A DNA stretch of 64,000 bases from Qipengyuania algicida. GTDB taxonomy: Bacteria; Pseudomonadota; Alphaproteobacteria; Sphingomonadales; Sphingomonadaceae. This document shows, in pieces, positions 19,178 to 29,698 of this stretch. The first letter of the stretch is position 1; each line of letters opens with the position of its first letter. The notes beneath the pieces are model-generated. The model searched no databases. It was not told the DNA's origin and worked only from the letters and a program-made list of their open reading frames with translations. The stretch is taken from positions 124,001-188,000 of the forward strand of contig NZ_WTYA01000008.1 in assembly GCF_009828025.1 (NCBI RefSeq), written 5' to 3'. A program made the position numbers and the translations under genes.

Positions 19178-20767
19178 TCAGTGGCGGAAGTGGCGCATCC
19201 CGGTGAAGACCATCGCCAGTCCCGCCTCGTCGGCGGCGGCGATCACCTCCTCGTCACGGATAGAACCACCCGGCTGGATCACCGCCGTCGCGCCCGCTTC
19301 TGCGGCGGCCAGCAGACCGTCGGCGAAGGGGAAAAACGCGTCCGAAGCCACAGCGCTGCCCACCGTATGCGATTGCGCCCAGCCGTATTTCTCCGCCGCT
19401 TCGGCTGCCTTCATTGCCGCGATGCGGCTGGAATCGCGGCGGTTCATCTGGCCCGCGCCAATCCCGGCAGTCGCGCCGTCCTTGGCATAGACGATCGCGT
19501 TCGACTTGACGTGGCGCGCCACGGTCCAGGCGAACAGGCAATCCTTCAATTCCTGCTCGGTCGGCGCACGCTTGGTGACGACCTTCAGGTCATCGGCAGC
19601 GATCGCGCCATTGTCGCGATCCTGCACCAATATGCCCCCGGCGACGATCGACATCATCTGACCGGAACGACGCGGGTCGGGCAGGTCGTCGGTCAGCAGG
19701 AGGCGCAGGTTCTTCTTCTTTGCAAAAGCCGCCTTCGCCGCATCGTCTGCGCCGGGCGCGACGACCACTTCGGTAAAGATCTGGCAGATCGCTTCCGCCG
19801 TCGGCCCGTCGAGCGGCACATTGGTCGCGACGATCCCGCCAAAGGCCGAGACGCTGTCGCATGCCAGCGCATCTTCCCACGCCTCCAGAAGCGTGCCCCG
19901 CTGGGCCACGCCGCAGGGGTTGGCATGCTTGACGATCACCACCGCCGGAGCTTGCCCGCGGAATTCCGCCGCCAGTTCGAACGCGGCATTGGCGTCGTTG
20001 TAATTGTTGTAGCTCAGCTCCTTGCCCTGCACTTGTTCGGCCTGCGGAAGACCGGGCGTGTGCGGCCCGCGCGGGAGATACAGCGCAGCCTGCTGATGCG
20101 GGTTCTCGCCATAGCGCAGCGAGCCGGAGAGAACGCGGGTCATGCTGACCTGCGCAGGGAATTTCTCGCCCTGATCGGCAAAGGCGAACCACTGGCTGAT
20201 CGCCGCGTCATAGGCGGCGGTTGCGGCAAAGGCCTTTGCTGCCATGCGCTTCCTGAAGTCGAGCGAGGTCGCGCCGTCGCTTGAATTCAGTTCTTCCGTC
20301 AGCGCGGCATAATCTGTCGGGTCGGTGACGATCGTCACGAAGCCGTGGTTCTTGGCCGCGCTGCGCACCATGCTCGGCCCGCCGATGTCGATGTTCTCGA
20401 TCACCTCGTCGCGCCCCGCACCGCGCATCACGGTCTGTTCGAAGGGATAGAGATTGACCACCACAAGGTCGATTGCGCCGATGGCGTGTTCTTCCATCGC
20501 CGCCGCGTGTTCGGGATTGTCGCGCACCGCCAGCAGACCGCCATGAACCATCGGGTGCAGCGTCTTGACCCGCCCGTCCATCATTTCGGGAAAACCGGTA
20601 AGGTCCGAAACATCGCGCACATCAAGCCCCGCTTCGCGCAGCGCCTTGGCAGTGCCACCGGTCGAAACCAGCTCGACATCGCGTGCGGCGAGAGTGCGAC
20701 CAAGGTCGACAAGCCCAGTCTTGTCGGACACCGAAAGCAGCGCCCGGCGGATCGTCACGGCAGTCAT
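19178..20767 (-). CDS. purH: Bifunctional AICAR transformylase / IMP cyclohydrolase
   Basis: 529 residues from the ATG at 20767 ([19 protein letters not shown]), eight bases after the stop of the heparinase-like gene. The N-terminal IMP cyclohydrolase domain ([39 protein letters not shown]) and the C-terminal transformylase domain ([27 protein letters not shown]) are complete. It carries out the last two steps of purine synthesis, giving IMP. It is the third gene of a rpe-heparinase-purH string, a layout with no obvious pathway logic. Confidence 0.97.
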   Translation of the reverse strand: MTAVTIRRALLSVSDKTGLVDLGRTLAARDVELVSTGGTAKALREAGLDVRDVSDLTGFPEMMDGRVKTLHPMVHGGLLAVRDNPEHAAAMEEHAIGAIDLVVVNLYPFEQTVMRGAGRDEVIENIDIGGPSMVRSAAKNHGFVTIVTDPTDYAALTEELNSSDGATSLDFRKRMAAKAFAATAAYDAAISQWFAFADQGEKFPAQVSMTRVLSGSLRYGENPHQQAALYLPRGPHTPGLPQAEQVQGKELSYNNYNDANAAFELAAEFRGQAPAVVIVKHANPCGVAQRGTLLEAWEDALACDSVSAFGGIVATNVPLDGPTAEAICQIFTEVVVAPGADDAAKAAFAKKKNLRLLLTDDLPDPRRSGQMMSIVAGGILVQDRDNGAIAADDLKVVTKRAPTEQELKDCLFAWTVARHVKSNAIVYAKDGATAGIGAGQMNRRDSSRIAAMKAAEAAEKYGWAQSHTVGSAVASDAFFPFADGLLAAAEAGATAVIQPGGSIRDEEVIAAADEAGLAMVFTGMRHFRH

Positions 20768-20775
20768 GTTCACTA

Positions 20776-22650
20776 TTATCCCATTTTCTTGAGCAACCAC
20801 GGGAAACTTCCGCCGCCGCGTGAGGTTAGCCCCTCGATTACAAGTTGCTGGGTCGGCTGCGGCCGTCCCTCGCCATCGACCCACAGGCTTTCTTCCAGGG
20901 TCAGTTGCGCATCGGCATTATCGCCGCCGAGCCGCATCTGCCAGTAACTTCCGTCGGGCAGCGCCAAACCTGCGCCGCGCCCATCCTCGGCGAGGCCGAT
21001 TTCGATCCCCGGCCCGATGTGGAAGCGGATCGCAAAGCCGATCTTGCCGCGCTTACCGCGCCTTGCGTACGGCTCCAACACATCCTCGCCGCGCAATTCC
21101 TCGCCATCGGCCGACAGCAACAGGATCCGCCGATGGAGCAGCCCGAAACGCGAGACATAGCCATCGTGGCTGGCATCGATCCGTGTTGCCGGGCGGCCGC
21201 CAACCTCCACCGTCTTGCGCGTGACGTCGACCGTATCGACGCCCTTGCCGATCTGGCCCTTGATCAGGATCGCGGTGGAATTGGCATCGTCCAGCGTCAA
21301 CGTCGAATGCGCCGCGCTGGCGCGCAGCCCCTGCTCGATGCGCAGCGGCACCTGTCCGCCGGCCCAGGCCGCGCCGCCGCAATTGATGATCAGCCGCTGG
21401 GTGCCGCTCGAAAATTCCATCGCCAGCGTCGACGCGCAGCCGAAACGCGCATCGCGCGGGCGCGGCGGCGGGGCGGTATCGATTTGCAAGGTCGAACGCC
21501 CCGCGCTGACCTGCTGATAACCCCAGTGCCTGGTGTCGCGCGCCGGACGGGTGCGGATTCCGCTGGCCTCGATCAATGACGCAAGACGGTGGGCGGGAAT
21601 GGCCCCTGCACCCTGCCATGAACCGAGCCCGCCATCGCCGTGCCTCAGCGCGAGCAGCGGCGGCACCAGCAACCCCAGCATCGTATCGATGGCGCGCGGC
21701 GGAGTGCGCCCGACCGCAGCATAGCAGGCTTTGAGATCAATCAGCAGCGCGATCGCATCCATCTGCGCCAGAGGACTGCGCGAAAGCGTGCCGCCATCCT
21801 CGCTGACCAGTTCGCCCAGCGTCTTTACCAGCCCCGATTCGCCGAACAGGCGGCGCGGCTTGCCATCGGGCAACAGTATCCCGGCAGCAGTGATCGCACA
21901 CCATCCGGCCAGCGCGGCGAGCTTGTCCTCGGCGGAGCCCATCTGCCGGTCGAGCCAGCGCGCGGTTTCGTCCATCGCGGACAGGATCCTGCGGCGTTCG
22001 CGTTTGTCCTCGCTCGAAAGGATCAGTGGCGCATGAACAAGCCATGCAAGCAGACGCTGGCCGGTGTGCTCAACGCTCCATGCCGGACCTTTCGCAGGGG
22101 CAGGATTGAGGTCCATCCAGCGTTGAAGGACTCGTTCGGCCGTAGCGGTACATTGCGGGCGCGGCGCGCTGCTGGCGAGATCGCGCAGCCAGCCGAACCC
22201 GTGAACGACGCGCTGGAACGGCGCCGGCGTGCGGGTCGAGGACGCGAAATCCATCTCCCCGATCGCGACGCGCGCGCCATAGATCAGGAAATGCCCCGCG
22301 CGCAGCGCCGTACCCTGCGCACGATCGCCCTGAAGTGGCGTTTCGACCGTCCCGAGCAAACGCAGACCTTGCGGCTTCCGCAGTGGCGCGGCGAGCACCG
22401 CGCAGGGCACGCCGAGACGATAGGCCCACACGATTGCGCGGTTGAGCGCATTGCCCGAAGGTGGCCTGAAATCGCTCGCCACCAAGGCGCGGCTCGGCTC
22501 GGCGGGCGGTTCGGTCGGCGCCGGGACCTTGGGTGGAGGGACCGCGAGCGGTTCGGCTCGCGCAGCCGAAAGCGGGAGCGCGGGCTGGGTCGGGTCGGAA
22601 TCCTGCGATCCTGCATCCGCCCGCTTGAGAGCCTCACCCGCTGCGCTCAT
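20776..22650 (-). CDS. Heparinase II/III-like family protein
   Basis: 624 residues. The first 60 are proline/alanine-rich and probably disordered. A helical toroid region follows (about 60-380; [13 protein letters not shown] and [14 protein letters not shown]), then a beta-sandwich (380-620; [18 protein letters not shown] and [25 protein letters not shown]). The family cleaves uronic-acid polysaccharides by elimination, and the H-D-Y cluster in the latter stretch fits the active-site region. No signal peptide is evident. It overlaps rpe by four bases and precedes purH by eight, so the three are cotranscribed. Confidence 0.88.
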   Translation of the reverse strand: MSAAGEALKRADAGSQDSDPTQPALPLSAARAEPLAVPPPKVPAPTEPPAEPSRALVASDFRPPSGNALNRAIVWAYRLGVPCAVLAAPLRKPQGLRLLGTVETPLQGDRAQGTALRAGHFLIYGARVAIGEMDFASSTRTPAPFQRVVHGFGWLRDLASSAPRPQCTATAERVLQRWMDLNPAPAKGPAWSVEHTGQRLLAWLVHAPLILSSEDKRERRRILSAMDETARWLDRQMGSAEDKLAALAGWCAITAAGILLPDGKPRRLFGESGLVKTLGELVSEDGGTLSRSPLAQMDAIALLIDLKACYAAVGRTPPRAIDTMLGLLVPPLLALRHGDGGLGSWQGAGAIPAHRLASLIEASGIRTRPARDTRHWGYQQVSAGRSTLQIDTAPPPRPRDARFGCASTLAMEFSSGTQRLIINCGGAAWAGGQVPLRIEQGLRASAAHSTLTLDDANSTAILIKGQIGKGVDTVDVTRKTVEVGGRPATRIDASHDGYVSRFGLLHRRILLLSADGEELRGEDVLEPYARRGKRGKIGFAIRFHIGPGIEIGLAEDGRGAGLALPDGSYWQMRLGGDNADAQLTLEESLWVDGEGRPQPTQQLVIEGLTSRGGGSFPWLLKKMG

Positions 22651-23309
22651 GCCTCACCTCTCAACGCCGCGATATTGGCGGCATAACAATCCGGCCCGCC
22701 CTTGAAAGTGGCTGACCCCGCGACCAGCACATCCGCCCCCGCACTGACGCAATCGCGCGCCGTCTGCGGGTCCACGCCGCCATCGACCTCCAGCCGGATC
22801 GCGCGCCCGCTATCCTCGATCATGCGGCGAACGGTCTCGATCTTGCCCAGCTGGCTGCGAATGAAGCTCTGGCCGCCGAAACCGGGATTGACGCTCATGA
22901 TCAGCACCAGATCGACCATGTCGAGGACGTAATCGAGCGTATCGACCGGCGTACCCGGATTGAGCACCACGCCCGCCTGCTTGCCGAGCGCCTTTACAGC
23001 CTGCAGCGAGCGATGGATATGCGGCCCCGCCTCGGGATGGATCGTCAGGTGATCGGCCCCCGCCTCGGCGAAAGCCTCGAGATATTGGTCGACCGGGGAG
23101 ATCATCAGATGAACGTCGAACGGCTTGTCGGTATGAGGGCGCAAGGCCTTCACCACTGCCGGGCCGATGGTAAGGTTGGGCACGTAATGCCCGTCCATCA
23201 CGTCGATATGGATCCAATCCGCCCCCGCCGCATCGATCGCGCGCACCTCTTCCCCAAGCCGCGCGAAGTCGGCCGAGAGGATCGAAGGGGCTATCAGCGG
23301 AGCGGCCAT
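22647..23309 (-). CDS. rpe: Ribulose-phosphate 3-epimerase
   Basis: 220 residues from the ATG at 23309 ([19 protein letters not shown]). The upstream in-frame start at 23453 is rejected because its 48 extra residues match nothing. TIM-barrel motifs are [27 protein letters not shown] and EVDGGV, with the metal ligands His, Asp, His and Asp. It interconverts ribulose-5-phosphate and xylulose-5-phosphate in the pentose phosphate pathway. First gene of the rpe-heparinase-purH operon. Confidence 0.97.
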   Translation of the reverse strand: MAAPLIAPSILSADFARLGEEVRAIDAAGADWIHIDVMDGHYVPNLTIGPAVVKALRPHTDKPFDVHLMISPVDQYLEAFAEAGADHLTIHPEAGPHIHRSLQAVKALGKQAGVVLNPGTPVDTLDYVLDMVDLVLIMSVNPGFGGQSFIRSQLGKIETVRRMIEDSGRAIRLEVDGGVDPQTARDCVSAGADVLVAGSATFKGGPDCYAANIAALRGEA

Positions 23310-23451
23310 GGAAGTGCCTGTCGCTTGGTGTACACGCTTCAGCGATAGGCAGCACAGCGACAAATTGCCACGCGTCATCCCCGGTTCCCCACAGGCAATC
23401 CGCACTATATACGACTTGCGATGGGCGCGTGGAAGCGTCACGGTTGGCGCC

Positions 23452-23715
23452 ATGAACTTTGACGACCTGCTCCAGCGCTATTTCGCCACCATCGACCTCA
23501 GCGATCATACGCCACGCGCTGTCGCTGCCGGTCTCGAACGAATCCACGTAGACTTTGGCCTGGAGAAAGAAGGTGCAAAGCGCTTCGCGCTGTGGTGCGT
23601 GCTATACATGTTCGACGACGCACCCGCCCTCGATGTCGCTTTCGAGAACGAAACCGAACGCGATGCCGCGCGCAATTTCATGGATCTGATGGCCATGAGC
23701 GACGAAGGGGACTGA
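23452..23715 (+). CDS. Conserved-looking hypothetical protein, 87 residues
   Basis: Starts at the ATG at 23452 ([18 protein letters not shown]). The protein is acidic, soluble and probably all-helical, with a [27 protein letters not shown] stretch and an acidic tail (MAMSDEGD). No family is recognised. It is divergent from rpe and is the last intact gene before the insertion-sequence fragments that begin about 25 bases after its stop. Confidence 0.6.
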   Translation: MNFDDLLQRYFATIDLSDHTPRAVAAGLERIHVDFGLEKEGAKRFALWCVLYMFDDAPALDVAFENETERDAARNFMDLMAMSDEGD

Positions 23716-23739
23716 TGAGAACGCCGGAAGGTGGCGCAC

Positions 23740-24036
23740 CCTGAATGGACTGGGCAGCCTTCATCCGGGCTCACAATCTTGAGCACTCGATGAGCCGACG
23801 CGGCAACTGCCATGACAATGCCGCCGCCGAGAGCTTCTTCTTGTCGCTCAAGCGCGAGCGCATCCGGCGCTGGACTTACAAAACACGCGAGGAAGCCCGG
23901 CAGGATGTGTTCGATTACGTCGAGATGTTCTACAACCCGGTGCGCAAGCACGCCAAGAACGGGATGCTGTCGCCCGTTGAGTTCGAACGGCAGCAGATTT
24001 TGAAAGCGGAAGGCGTATAGAAAACTCGGGGCTACT
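23740..24036 (+). mobile_element. IS3-family element, right-end fragment carrying the 3' part of orfB
   Basis: From 23745 a DDE integrase C-terminus reads in frame: MDWAAFIRAHNLEHSMSRRG, NCHDNAAAESFFLSLKRE and YNPVRKHAKNGMLSPVEFE. A TAG at 24018 interrupts what continues as KTRGYS, the usual C-terminal reading into the terminal repeat of this element type. The terminal repeat itself, read on the reverse strand from 24036, begins TGAGTAGCCCCGAG. The matching left end (TGAATAGCCCCTAG) is found at 46200, and a second decayed orfB 3' part lies at 55394. No left half is present here. Confidence 0.82.
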
Positions 24037-24489
24037 CAGTCTTTCGCTTGATCCTTTCTCGTCGTTTGATGATCGCGGGTGCTCTGCCGAAGTAGGCGTC
24101 GGCGGGTGTCACATTGTCGAGGTGCTCGTGATAGCGCTGGTGATTGTAGTCCTCGATCTGCTCTTCGAGATCACCGGGCAGGAAGTAGTTCTGCAGCAGC
24201 ACGCGGTTCTTGAGCGTCTGGTGCCAGCGCTCGATCTTGCCTTGGGTCTGCGGATGGAAGGGTCATCGCCGCGCAAACCAACGAGCACAATGCGGATCTT
24301 GTCTTCGGCAGAGAAATGCCGACGTGTCTTACGGCGGATGTCCTTTACGACCTGCTCGGCAGGCAATTTGGACCTTGAGGATTTGGGCTTCATCTTCGTT
24401 CCTTCTTCACTACGACGAGGCCCAAATCATCCTTAAATCATAGCCTCAAATCTGTGCCAAAGGCGCTGACGGGGGACAATTCAGGTACA
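24037..24489 (-). mobile_element. IS3-family element, internally deleted copy (orfA start fused to orfB end)
   Basis: Read on the reverse strand, orfA starts at 24393 (MKPKSSRSKLPAEQVVKDIR). It runs through RRHFSAEDKIRIVL to about 24265 and then joins, out of frame, the end of orfB (FHPQTQGKIERWHQTLKNRV, then TPADAYFGRAP). The middle of the element is missing. Its outer end lies near 24489, with GTCCCCCGTCAGCGCC just inside. The inner end is truncated exactly where the preceding IS3 fragment's terminal repeat begins, so the two are nested. A second relic with the same end and orfA start lies at 44649. Confidence 0.8.
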
Positions 24490-24650
24490 GACTGGTGAGG
24501 AAAACTGGGCCGCACACATACCATCGGCTTATGGGTGTGCTTATGCAGGAAGCAAACATTTCATCGAGCGCGGACTGGAAAAGACTTGGCTGAAACATTC
24601 GGATGTGGCGCATTCGAGAGGATGAAAATTACATTTCGGTAATAGTCAAA

Positions 24651-24679
24651 TTGTCATCAAACCGTAGCTACACTGTCAC
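24651..24679 (+). promoter_or_regulatory. Possible Pho-box-like repeat upstream of the TonB receptor
   Basis: TTGTCAT at 24651 and CTGTCAC at 24673 are two good matches to the CTGTCAT half-site bound by PhoB, placed exactly 22 bases (two 11-base units) apart. The unit between them (CCGTAGC) is a poor match. The site lies about 55-80 bases before the start of a TonB receptor/phosphoesterase pair, which makes phosphate control plausible. Weak evidence on its own. Confidence 0.35.
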
Positions 24680-24732
24680 CGTCGAATTCTAGCTCGCAAG
24701 CCCTCGTCACCGCTTGGATAAGGGATCCGGTC

Positions 24733-27003
24733 TTGCGCAGCTCTTTCACTCTGGCGCGATTGCGCCTGCTCACATCCACGACATTGGTTTTGATTGCCGG
24801 GGGCGCGATCATTGCACAGCCCGCATCGGCTGCCGATGCCCCCGCAGCGGATGCCTCTGCCGCCACCGACAGCGCGCAATCGCGGCCAGTCGACAACGGT
24901 ATCGCCGAGGGGTCGGACATCGTTGTTACCGCTACGCTCGCCAATGAGATCGCCCCGGTTACATCCTCGCTCGAAACGACCCAGCCGCAGGCCATTGTGT
25001 CGCGCTCCTTCATCGAAGATTCGCTGCCTGCAACCGCCGATTTCAACCAGCTTGCGCTGATTACACCGAGCTTTTCGACCAGTGGCGGCAACGGCGGCAT
25101 GGGGATCAGCGAAAGCAAAGGTCGTCTGCGCGGCTTCCAGGACGGCGAATACAACATCACCTACGACGGCGTGCCCTTTGGCGACACCAATGATCCCTCG
25201 CACCACTCTAACACCTTCTTCCCGTCCGACACGGTCGAAACGGTGGTGGTCGATCGCGGCCCGGGCAATGCGTCCAATCTCGGCCAGGCGACCTTCGGCG
25301 GCAGCGTCAACCTGTTCAGCCGCGCCACGCGCGCCGATGCCGGAATGACTGCCCGCGCCGAATACGGCAGCTTCAATACCTTCCTCGGTCGCGCGATGGT
25401 GCAATCGGGTAAGATCGATAGCCTCGGCGGTACCGAAGTGCTGCTCGGCGGACAATATGTCACCACCGACGGGAGGCTGACCTATTCGGGCTATCACCAG
25501 ACCAATCTGTTCGGCAAGGCCGTCATCCCGATCGGTCCGTCGGTCACACTGACCTTGCTGTCCACCTACAACAAGAACCACTTCAACCAGCCGGACAATG
25601 ACGGGATCACGCTGGCGCAAGAGGCCCAGTACGGCAAGACGTTCCAGCTCAACAACGACCCGAACAGCCCGCAATATTTCGGCTACAACTACACCGACAA
25701 GACGACCGATTTCGAGGTGGCGACACTCGAAGCCGACATCGCGCCGGGATCGCGCCTCGAAAACCGCGCCTATACCTATTTCTACAACAATGCGACGATC
25801 TCTGTCGCAGATACGACGGTTCCGGCTGGTCCTGACAATGCCACCACTAACGCCGATGGCACGAAGAACATTGGTCACATCCCCGGCTACACCAAGCTCA
25901 ACAGCTACCGCACCTATGGCGATATCCTGAAGGGTATCTTCGATCTCGGCCCGGCCACGCTGACAGTGGGTGGCTGGATCGAGTGGAACGTCACCCATCG
26001 CAAGCGCTACCAGTATGATATGACCGATGGCGGGCCGGATGCGATGGCTTACGATTACAACCAGAAAACGCCTGTCGGTGTCCCCAAATACATTAATTAC
26101 GATCAGGATTCGCGCGGCAATCAGGAACAGGTGTTCGCCGAACTCGAACTGCGCCCGACCTCGACGATCAAGATCACGCCGGGGATCAAATATATCGACT
26201 TTACCCGCAAGTTGAACGCAATCGCCAATCAGAAAACGCACTCACCGGCGAACTTCACCGCCAGCTGGAGCGACACGCTGCCGTTCCTGACGGTCAATTG
26301 GCAGCCCAACGACCGGCTGGCGCTGTATGCCCAATACGCCAAGGGCTTCCTCGCGCCGCCGCTGAGCGTGTTGTACAATTACGATCCGTCGAACAACACG
26401 GTCCAGCCAGAAACCTCCACCAACTATCAGCTGGGGTTCGTCTTCCACGGATCGCATTTGTCGCTCGACGCAGATGTGTACAAGATCGATTTCAACAACA
26501 AGTTCGCCAGCCAGAAAATCAATGGTGACACAGTGTTCTACAATCAGGGCGGCGTGACCTACAAAGGCGTGGAAGGTCAGGCGACCTATGCGTTCGACAA
26601 TGGTCTGGCGCTGTTTGTCAACGCCTCGCGCAACTTCGCCGAGGCAAACGACACCGGCCTGCAGGTGAAGGATGCGCCCTATATGACCGCGGCAGCCGGG
26701 GTGCTGTTCCACCATGGCCCGGTCAAGGCATCGGTGATCGACAAGGTAACCGGCGCACAATACGCCGACGATGCCAACACCGGCGCTTATCGTATCCCCG
26801 CATACAACACCACGATCGCTTCGCTAGGCTACAGCTTCGGTCGGTTCGGCGTGCAGGCGACGGTCTCCGATCTGTTCGACAGCACAGCGGTCAACAAGAT
26901 CGACATCAACGATGGCCCTCCGGGAGATGTCATGAACAGCAATGATCAGTATCACTTCCAACCCGGACGCGAGTGGAGCATCAGCCTGACGGCTAAAATC
27001 TGA
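24733..27003 (+). CDS. TonB-dependent outer-membrane receptor
   Basis: 756 residues from a TTG start at 24733. A signal peptide ends near ASAADAP. A TonB-box-like strand (SDIVVTATLAN, about residues 60-70), a plug domain (residues 80-190, with GRLRGFQDGEYNITYDGVPFGD) and a 22-strand type barrel ending in a hydrophobic strand with a late aromatic (REWSISLTAKI) follow. The stop overlaps the start of the metallophosphoesterase gene (TGATG), so the receptor and the esterase are made together. Uptake of a phosphorylated or phosphate-containing nutrient is the likeliest role. Confidence 0.92.
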   Translation: MRSSFTLARLRLLTSTTLVLIAGGAIIAQPASAADAPAADASAATDSAQSRPVDNGIAEGSDIVVTATLANEIAPVTSSLETTQPQAIVSRSFIEDSLPATADFNQLALITPSFSTSGGNGGMGISESKGRLRGFQDGEYNITYDGVPFGDTNDPSHHSNTFFPSDTVETVVVDRGPGNASNLGQATFGGSVNLFSRATRADAGMTARAEYGSFNTFLGRAMVQSGKIDSLGGTEVLLGGQYVTTDGRLTYSGYHQTNLFGKAVIPIGPSVTLTLLSTYNKNHFNQPDNDGITLAQEAQYGKTFQLNNDPNSPQYFGYNYTDKTTDFEVATLEADIAPGSRLENRAYTYFYNNATISVADTTVPAGPDNATTNADGTKNIGHIPGYTKLNSYRTYGDILKGIFDLGPATLTVGGWIEWNVTHRKRYQYDMTDGGPDAMAYDYNQKTPVGVPKYINYDQDSRGNQEQVFAELELRPTSTIKITPGIKYIDFTRKLNAIANQKTHSPANFTASWSDTLPFLTVNWQPNDRLALYAQYAKGFLAPPLSVLYNYDPSNNTVQPETSTNYQLGFVFHGSHLSLDADVYKIDFNNKFASQKINGDTVFYNQGGVTYKGVEGQATYAFDNGLALFVNASRNFAEANDTGLQVKDAPYMTAAAGVLFHHGPVKASVIDKVTGAQYADDANTGAYRIPAYNTTIASLGYSFGRFGVQATVSDLFDSTAVNKIDINDGPPGDVMNSNDQYHFQPGREWSISLTAKI

Positions 27004-28421
27004 TGGCTGACAACCTCCTTCATCGATTTGCAAAAATTACCGTGGTGTGCGGAGGCTGGCTTGCGGTCAGTCTCTGCACTTCCGTATCTGCGCACGCATC
27101 GTCGCGACACGATCGAATTGAGGCTGCATGGACCGTGCTGGGACCAGACGGAGCAATCGAGGCGCGGGCGGTCACCGAGGCAGATCAATGTCCTTCCCTC
27201 AACCTTGATGGCAAAACACATGACATGGCAGTGCGCGCTGGACCGGCGATCGAGCCGAAGCGACCGACCGCCTCGCCAGCCGATCTTTCTAAACCCTCGC
27301 GCTTTCCGGTGCTGACCTGCGAAGCGCGTATTCCCGCGAAAGTCCGCTCGGCGACGGTCGGCAGACATAGGCTTGCCCTTCCAAAGGTCAACGCCAACAG
27401 GATAGTGGTGATCGGCGATACGGGATGTCGGCTGAAAGCGGCGGACGATGCCTGGCAGGCCTGCAATGATCCTGCCGCCTATCCCTTTGCACGCATCGCC
27501 GCCCGTGCTGCGGCGTGGAAGCCTGATCTGGTGATCCATGTTGGCGATTACCTCTATCGCGAAAACCCCTGTCCTGCCGGACAGTCAGGCTGTGCGGGTT
27601 CGCCGTGGGGCTATGGCTGGGACGCCTGGGACGCCGATTTTTTTACTCCTGCGCGCAAGTTGCTGGAGGCAGCCCCGTGGGTAATGGTGCGTGGCAATCA
27701 CGAGAATTGCGTGCGCGCCGGGCAAGGCTGGTGGCGTTTCCTCGACCCGCGCGCACTCGAGCCGGGGCGTGATTGCAACGACCCTGCCAATGACGTGACA
27801 GGTGATTACAGCCAACCTTACGCAGTCCCGCTCGGCAAAGGCGCACAAGTCGTTGTGATGGATTTGTCGCACGCAGGCGAAGAACCGATCGCACCAAGTG
27901 ATCCGCGCTTCGAGCAGTACAAACAGACCTCGGTTGCGCTGAAGTACTTCACCGAGCAGGCACGCTTTACATTTGCAGCAGATCACTACCCGATTTTTGG
28001 TGTGGCCGCCGAACGCAAGCATGATGCAATAAAGCTGTATCCGGGCAACCAGGCCCTGCAATCGGTGTTTTCCGCGCTCGATCCGCACATACTGCCCAAA
28101 GGGGTGGACACATTGCTATCCGGTCATATCCACGTCTGGGAACAAGTCGATTTCGCTGGTCGGCAACCGAGCCAATTCGTTGCCGGTTTTTCCGGCACAC
28201 AGGAGGATATCGTACCGCTGCCAAAGCAGCTTCCGCCCGGTGTCACGCCAGCCCCCGATGCATCAGTTCGGCAGTTCTCATCGATCGTCGACAAGTTCGG
28301 TTACATGACATTGGAACGCATCGGCAAGCTCTCATGGAAAGCAAAAGTGAACGCGATTGACGGCAGCGTTTTGAAAGTTTGCTATATTAGCGGTCGGGCA
28401 TCGAGATGCTCGGCCCATTGA
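27003..28421 (+). CDS. Secreted calcineurin-like metallophosphoesterase
   Basis: 472 residues with a signal peptide (CTSVSAHASS). Metallophosphatase motifs appear in order: GDTG (D for GDxH, about residue 140), VGDYLYR, GNHENC, DHYP and GHIHVWE, giving a two-metal phosphoesterase site. An extra 120-residue N-terminal domain precedes the catalytic part. The start codon overlaps the stop of the TonB receptor by one base. It probably releases phosphate or a dephosphorylated nutrient for uptake at the outer membrane. Cysteines at the ends suggest disulfides. Confidence 0.92.
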   Translation: MADNLLHRFAKITVVCGGWLAVSLCTSVSAHASSRHDRIEAAWTVLGPDGAIEARAVTEADQCPSLNLDGKTHDMAVRAGPAIEPKRPTASPADLSKPSRFPVLTCEARIPAKVRSATVGRHRLALPKVNANRIVVIGDTGCRLKAADDAWQACNDPAAYPFARIAARAAAWKPDLVIHVGDYLYRENPCPAGQSGCAGSPWGYGWDAWDADFFTPARKLLEAAPWVMVRGNHENCVRAGQGWWRFLDPRALEPGRDCNDPANDVTGDYSQPYAVPLGKGAQVVVMDLSHAGEEPIAPSDPRFEQYKQTSVALKYFTEQARFTFAADHYPIFGVAAERKHDAIKLYPGNQALQSVFSALDPHILPKGVDTLLSGHIHVWEQVDFAGRQPSQFVAGFSGTQEDIVPLPKQLPPGVTPAPDASVRQFSSIVDKFGYMTLERIGKLSWKAKVNAIDGSVLKVCYISGRASRCSAH

Positions 28422-28625
28422 GCATATTAGCTGATCAGCATAGGATACTGCGGCTTGCGATGATCAGGACGAACTGCGTGCCGCTGTTGCGCTCCGGGCC
28501 GCAATGTCGAAGGTGATTTGTTGCGCCACGATGAGTCCTAGATCAGCAGAGTGTCGGCGTAGCAAAAGCTGATGAGTTCCTCTTGGCAGGAAGTTCGGAA
28601 TTTTGATCCTGAATGGCAGCCATTC

Positions 28626-29597
28626 CTACCGGTCATGGCTGCTGCTCTCCGCATCTCCAGATAGTGAAGCAGCTAGCGATGTTGGTTCCCGAACATCGTT
28701 CATCTTCAGCCGCGCTTCCGCTGCGATGACCTTCGCAATCTCCCGGTAAAGATCGGCAAAGGCGGCACTCGATCGCCACGTGGCGCCGATGCTGCGAAAT
28801 TCAGTCCACCCTGGCGGGTTGGTGACCACCACCATATCAAGTCCGCCTGCGCCGGACCTGATGTAAAGTTCGGGAAGGATTGCAAGTCCCACACCCGACC
28901 CGACCATCTGCTGCAGAGCATCGAGGCTCGTGCCCTCGTAATCGGACAGGATCGTGGCGCCGAGGTTTCGGCAGGTGTTCTCGAGTTGTCGATGGTAGTG
29001 ATGCCGATGGTCGAGAGTCAGGAAGGTCCGGCCTGCGAAATCCGTCTGACTGTTCCGATCGCCGGTCAGGAGCGGATCGTCCGGCGGCGCGATAATATGC
29101 AGCGGCTCGCGAAAGAGGGGTTCGATATGCAAGCCGCGCCCCTCGATCGGTAGGGGCGAGAGCACCATGTCGAGTTGTCCGGCCGCAAGTTCGGCCTGCT
29201 GCAATTCCGGAATACCCTCCCGAATGAACAGCCGCATTCCGGGGTAGCGTTGGTGAAGCCGCTTGATGACCGCAGGCATGAGGTATGGCCCGAGAGTCGG
29301 CGTCACCCCGAACCGGATCGAGCCGGAAAACCTTCGTGCTACATGATCGGCAACGTCGCCGAACTCGCGTGCCGCGCTTAGGACGGTAAGGGCTGCAGGA
29401 AGCATCTTACGGCCGCCCGGGGTGAGCTGCATCCCCTTAGGAACGCGTTCGAACAGCCTTACCCCCAGCTCGGTTTCGAGCGCCATCAATTGCTGGCTTA
29501 GAGCGGGTTGGCTCAGTCCAAGGGTTCTTGCCGCCTCGCCCATATTCCGAGTTGCGGCGAGCTTGGCGAAAATCGAGATCTGCTTGAGAGTAGGCAT
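28626..29597 (-). CDS. LysR-family transcriptional regulator (OxyR/CynR-like)
   Basis: 323 residues. The N-terminal winged helix is complete (MPTLKQISIFAKLAATRNMGEAARTLGLSQPALSQQL over residues 1-37), followed by a substrate-binding-like domain with GSIRFGVTPTLGPYLMP and MVGSGVGLAILPE. It is divergent from the small gene at 29699 and nhaA. The 100-base gap is A+T-rich and would hold its operator. Target genes are most likely the divergent small gene and the nhaA operon, by position only. About 200 bases downstream (28422-28625) show no gene. Confidence 0.9.
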   Translation of the reverse strand: MPTLKQISIFAKLAATRNMGEAARTLGLSQPALSQQLMALETELGVRLFERVPKGMQLTPGGRKMLPAALTVLSAAREFGDVADHVARRFSGSIRFGVTPTLGPYLMPAVIKRLHQRYPGMRLFIREGIPELQQAELAAGQLDMVLSPLPIEGRGLHIEPLFREPLHIIAPPDDPLLTGDRNSQTDFAGRTFLTLDHRHHYHRQLENTCRNLGATILSDYEGTSLDALQQMVGSGVGLAILPELYIRSGAGGLDMVVVTNPPGWTEFRSIGATWRSSAAFADLYREIAKVIAAEARLKMNDVREPTSLAASLSGDAESSSHDR

Positions 29598-29698
29598 TCA
29601 GAGCAATTAGCAAAACTTATCGCGACGTTCCAATATTTCGAATTGGATAATCACAGAAAGCACTCTTAGATTGTTCTCGTCAAACGATGGAGAGTGCT

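Noticed and set aside
20768..20884. Longer purH starting at 20884
   Set aside because: The extension lies inside the heparinase-like gene, and the family N-terminus starts at 20767.
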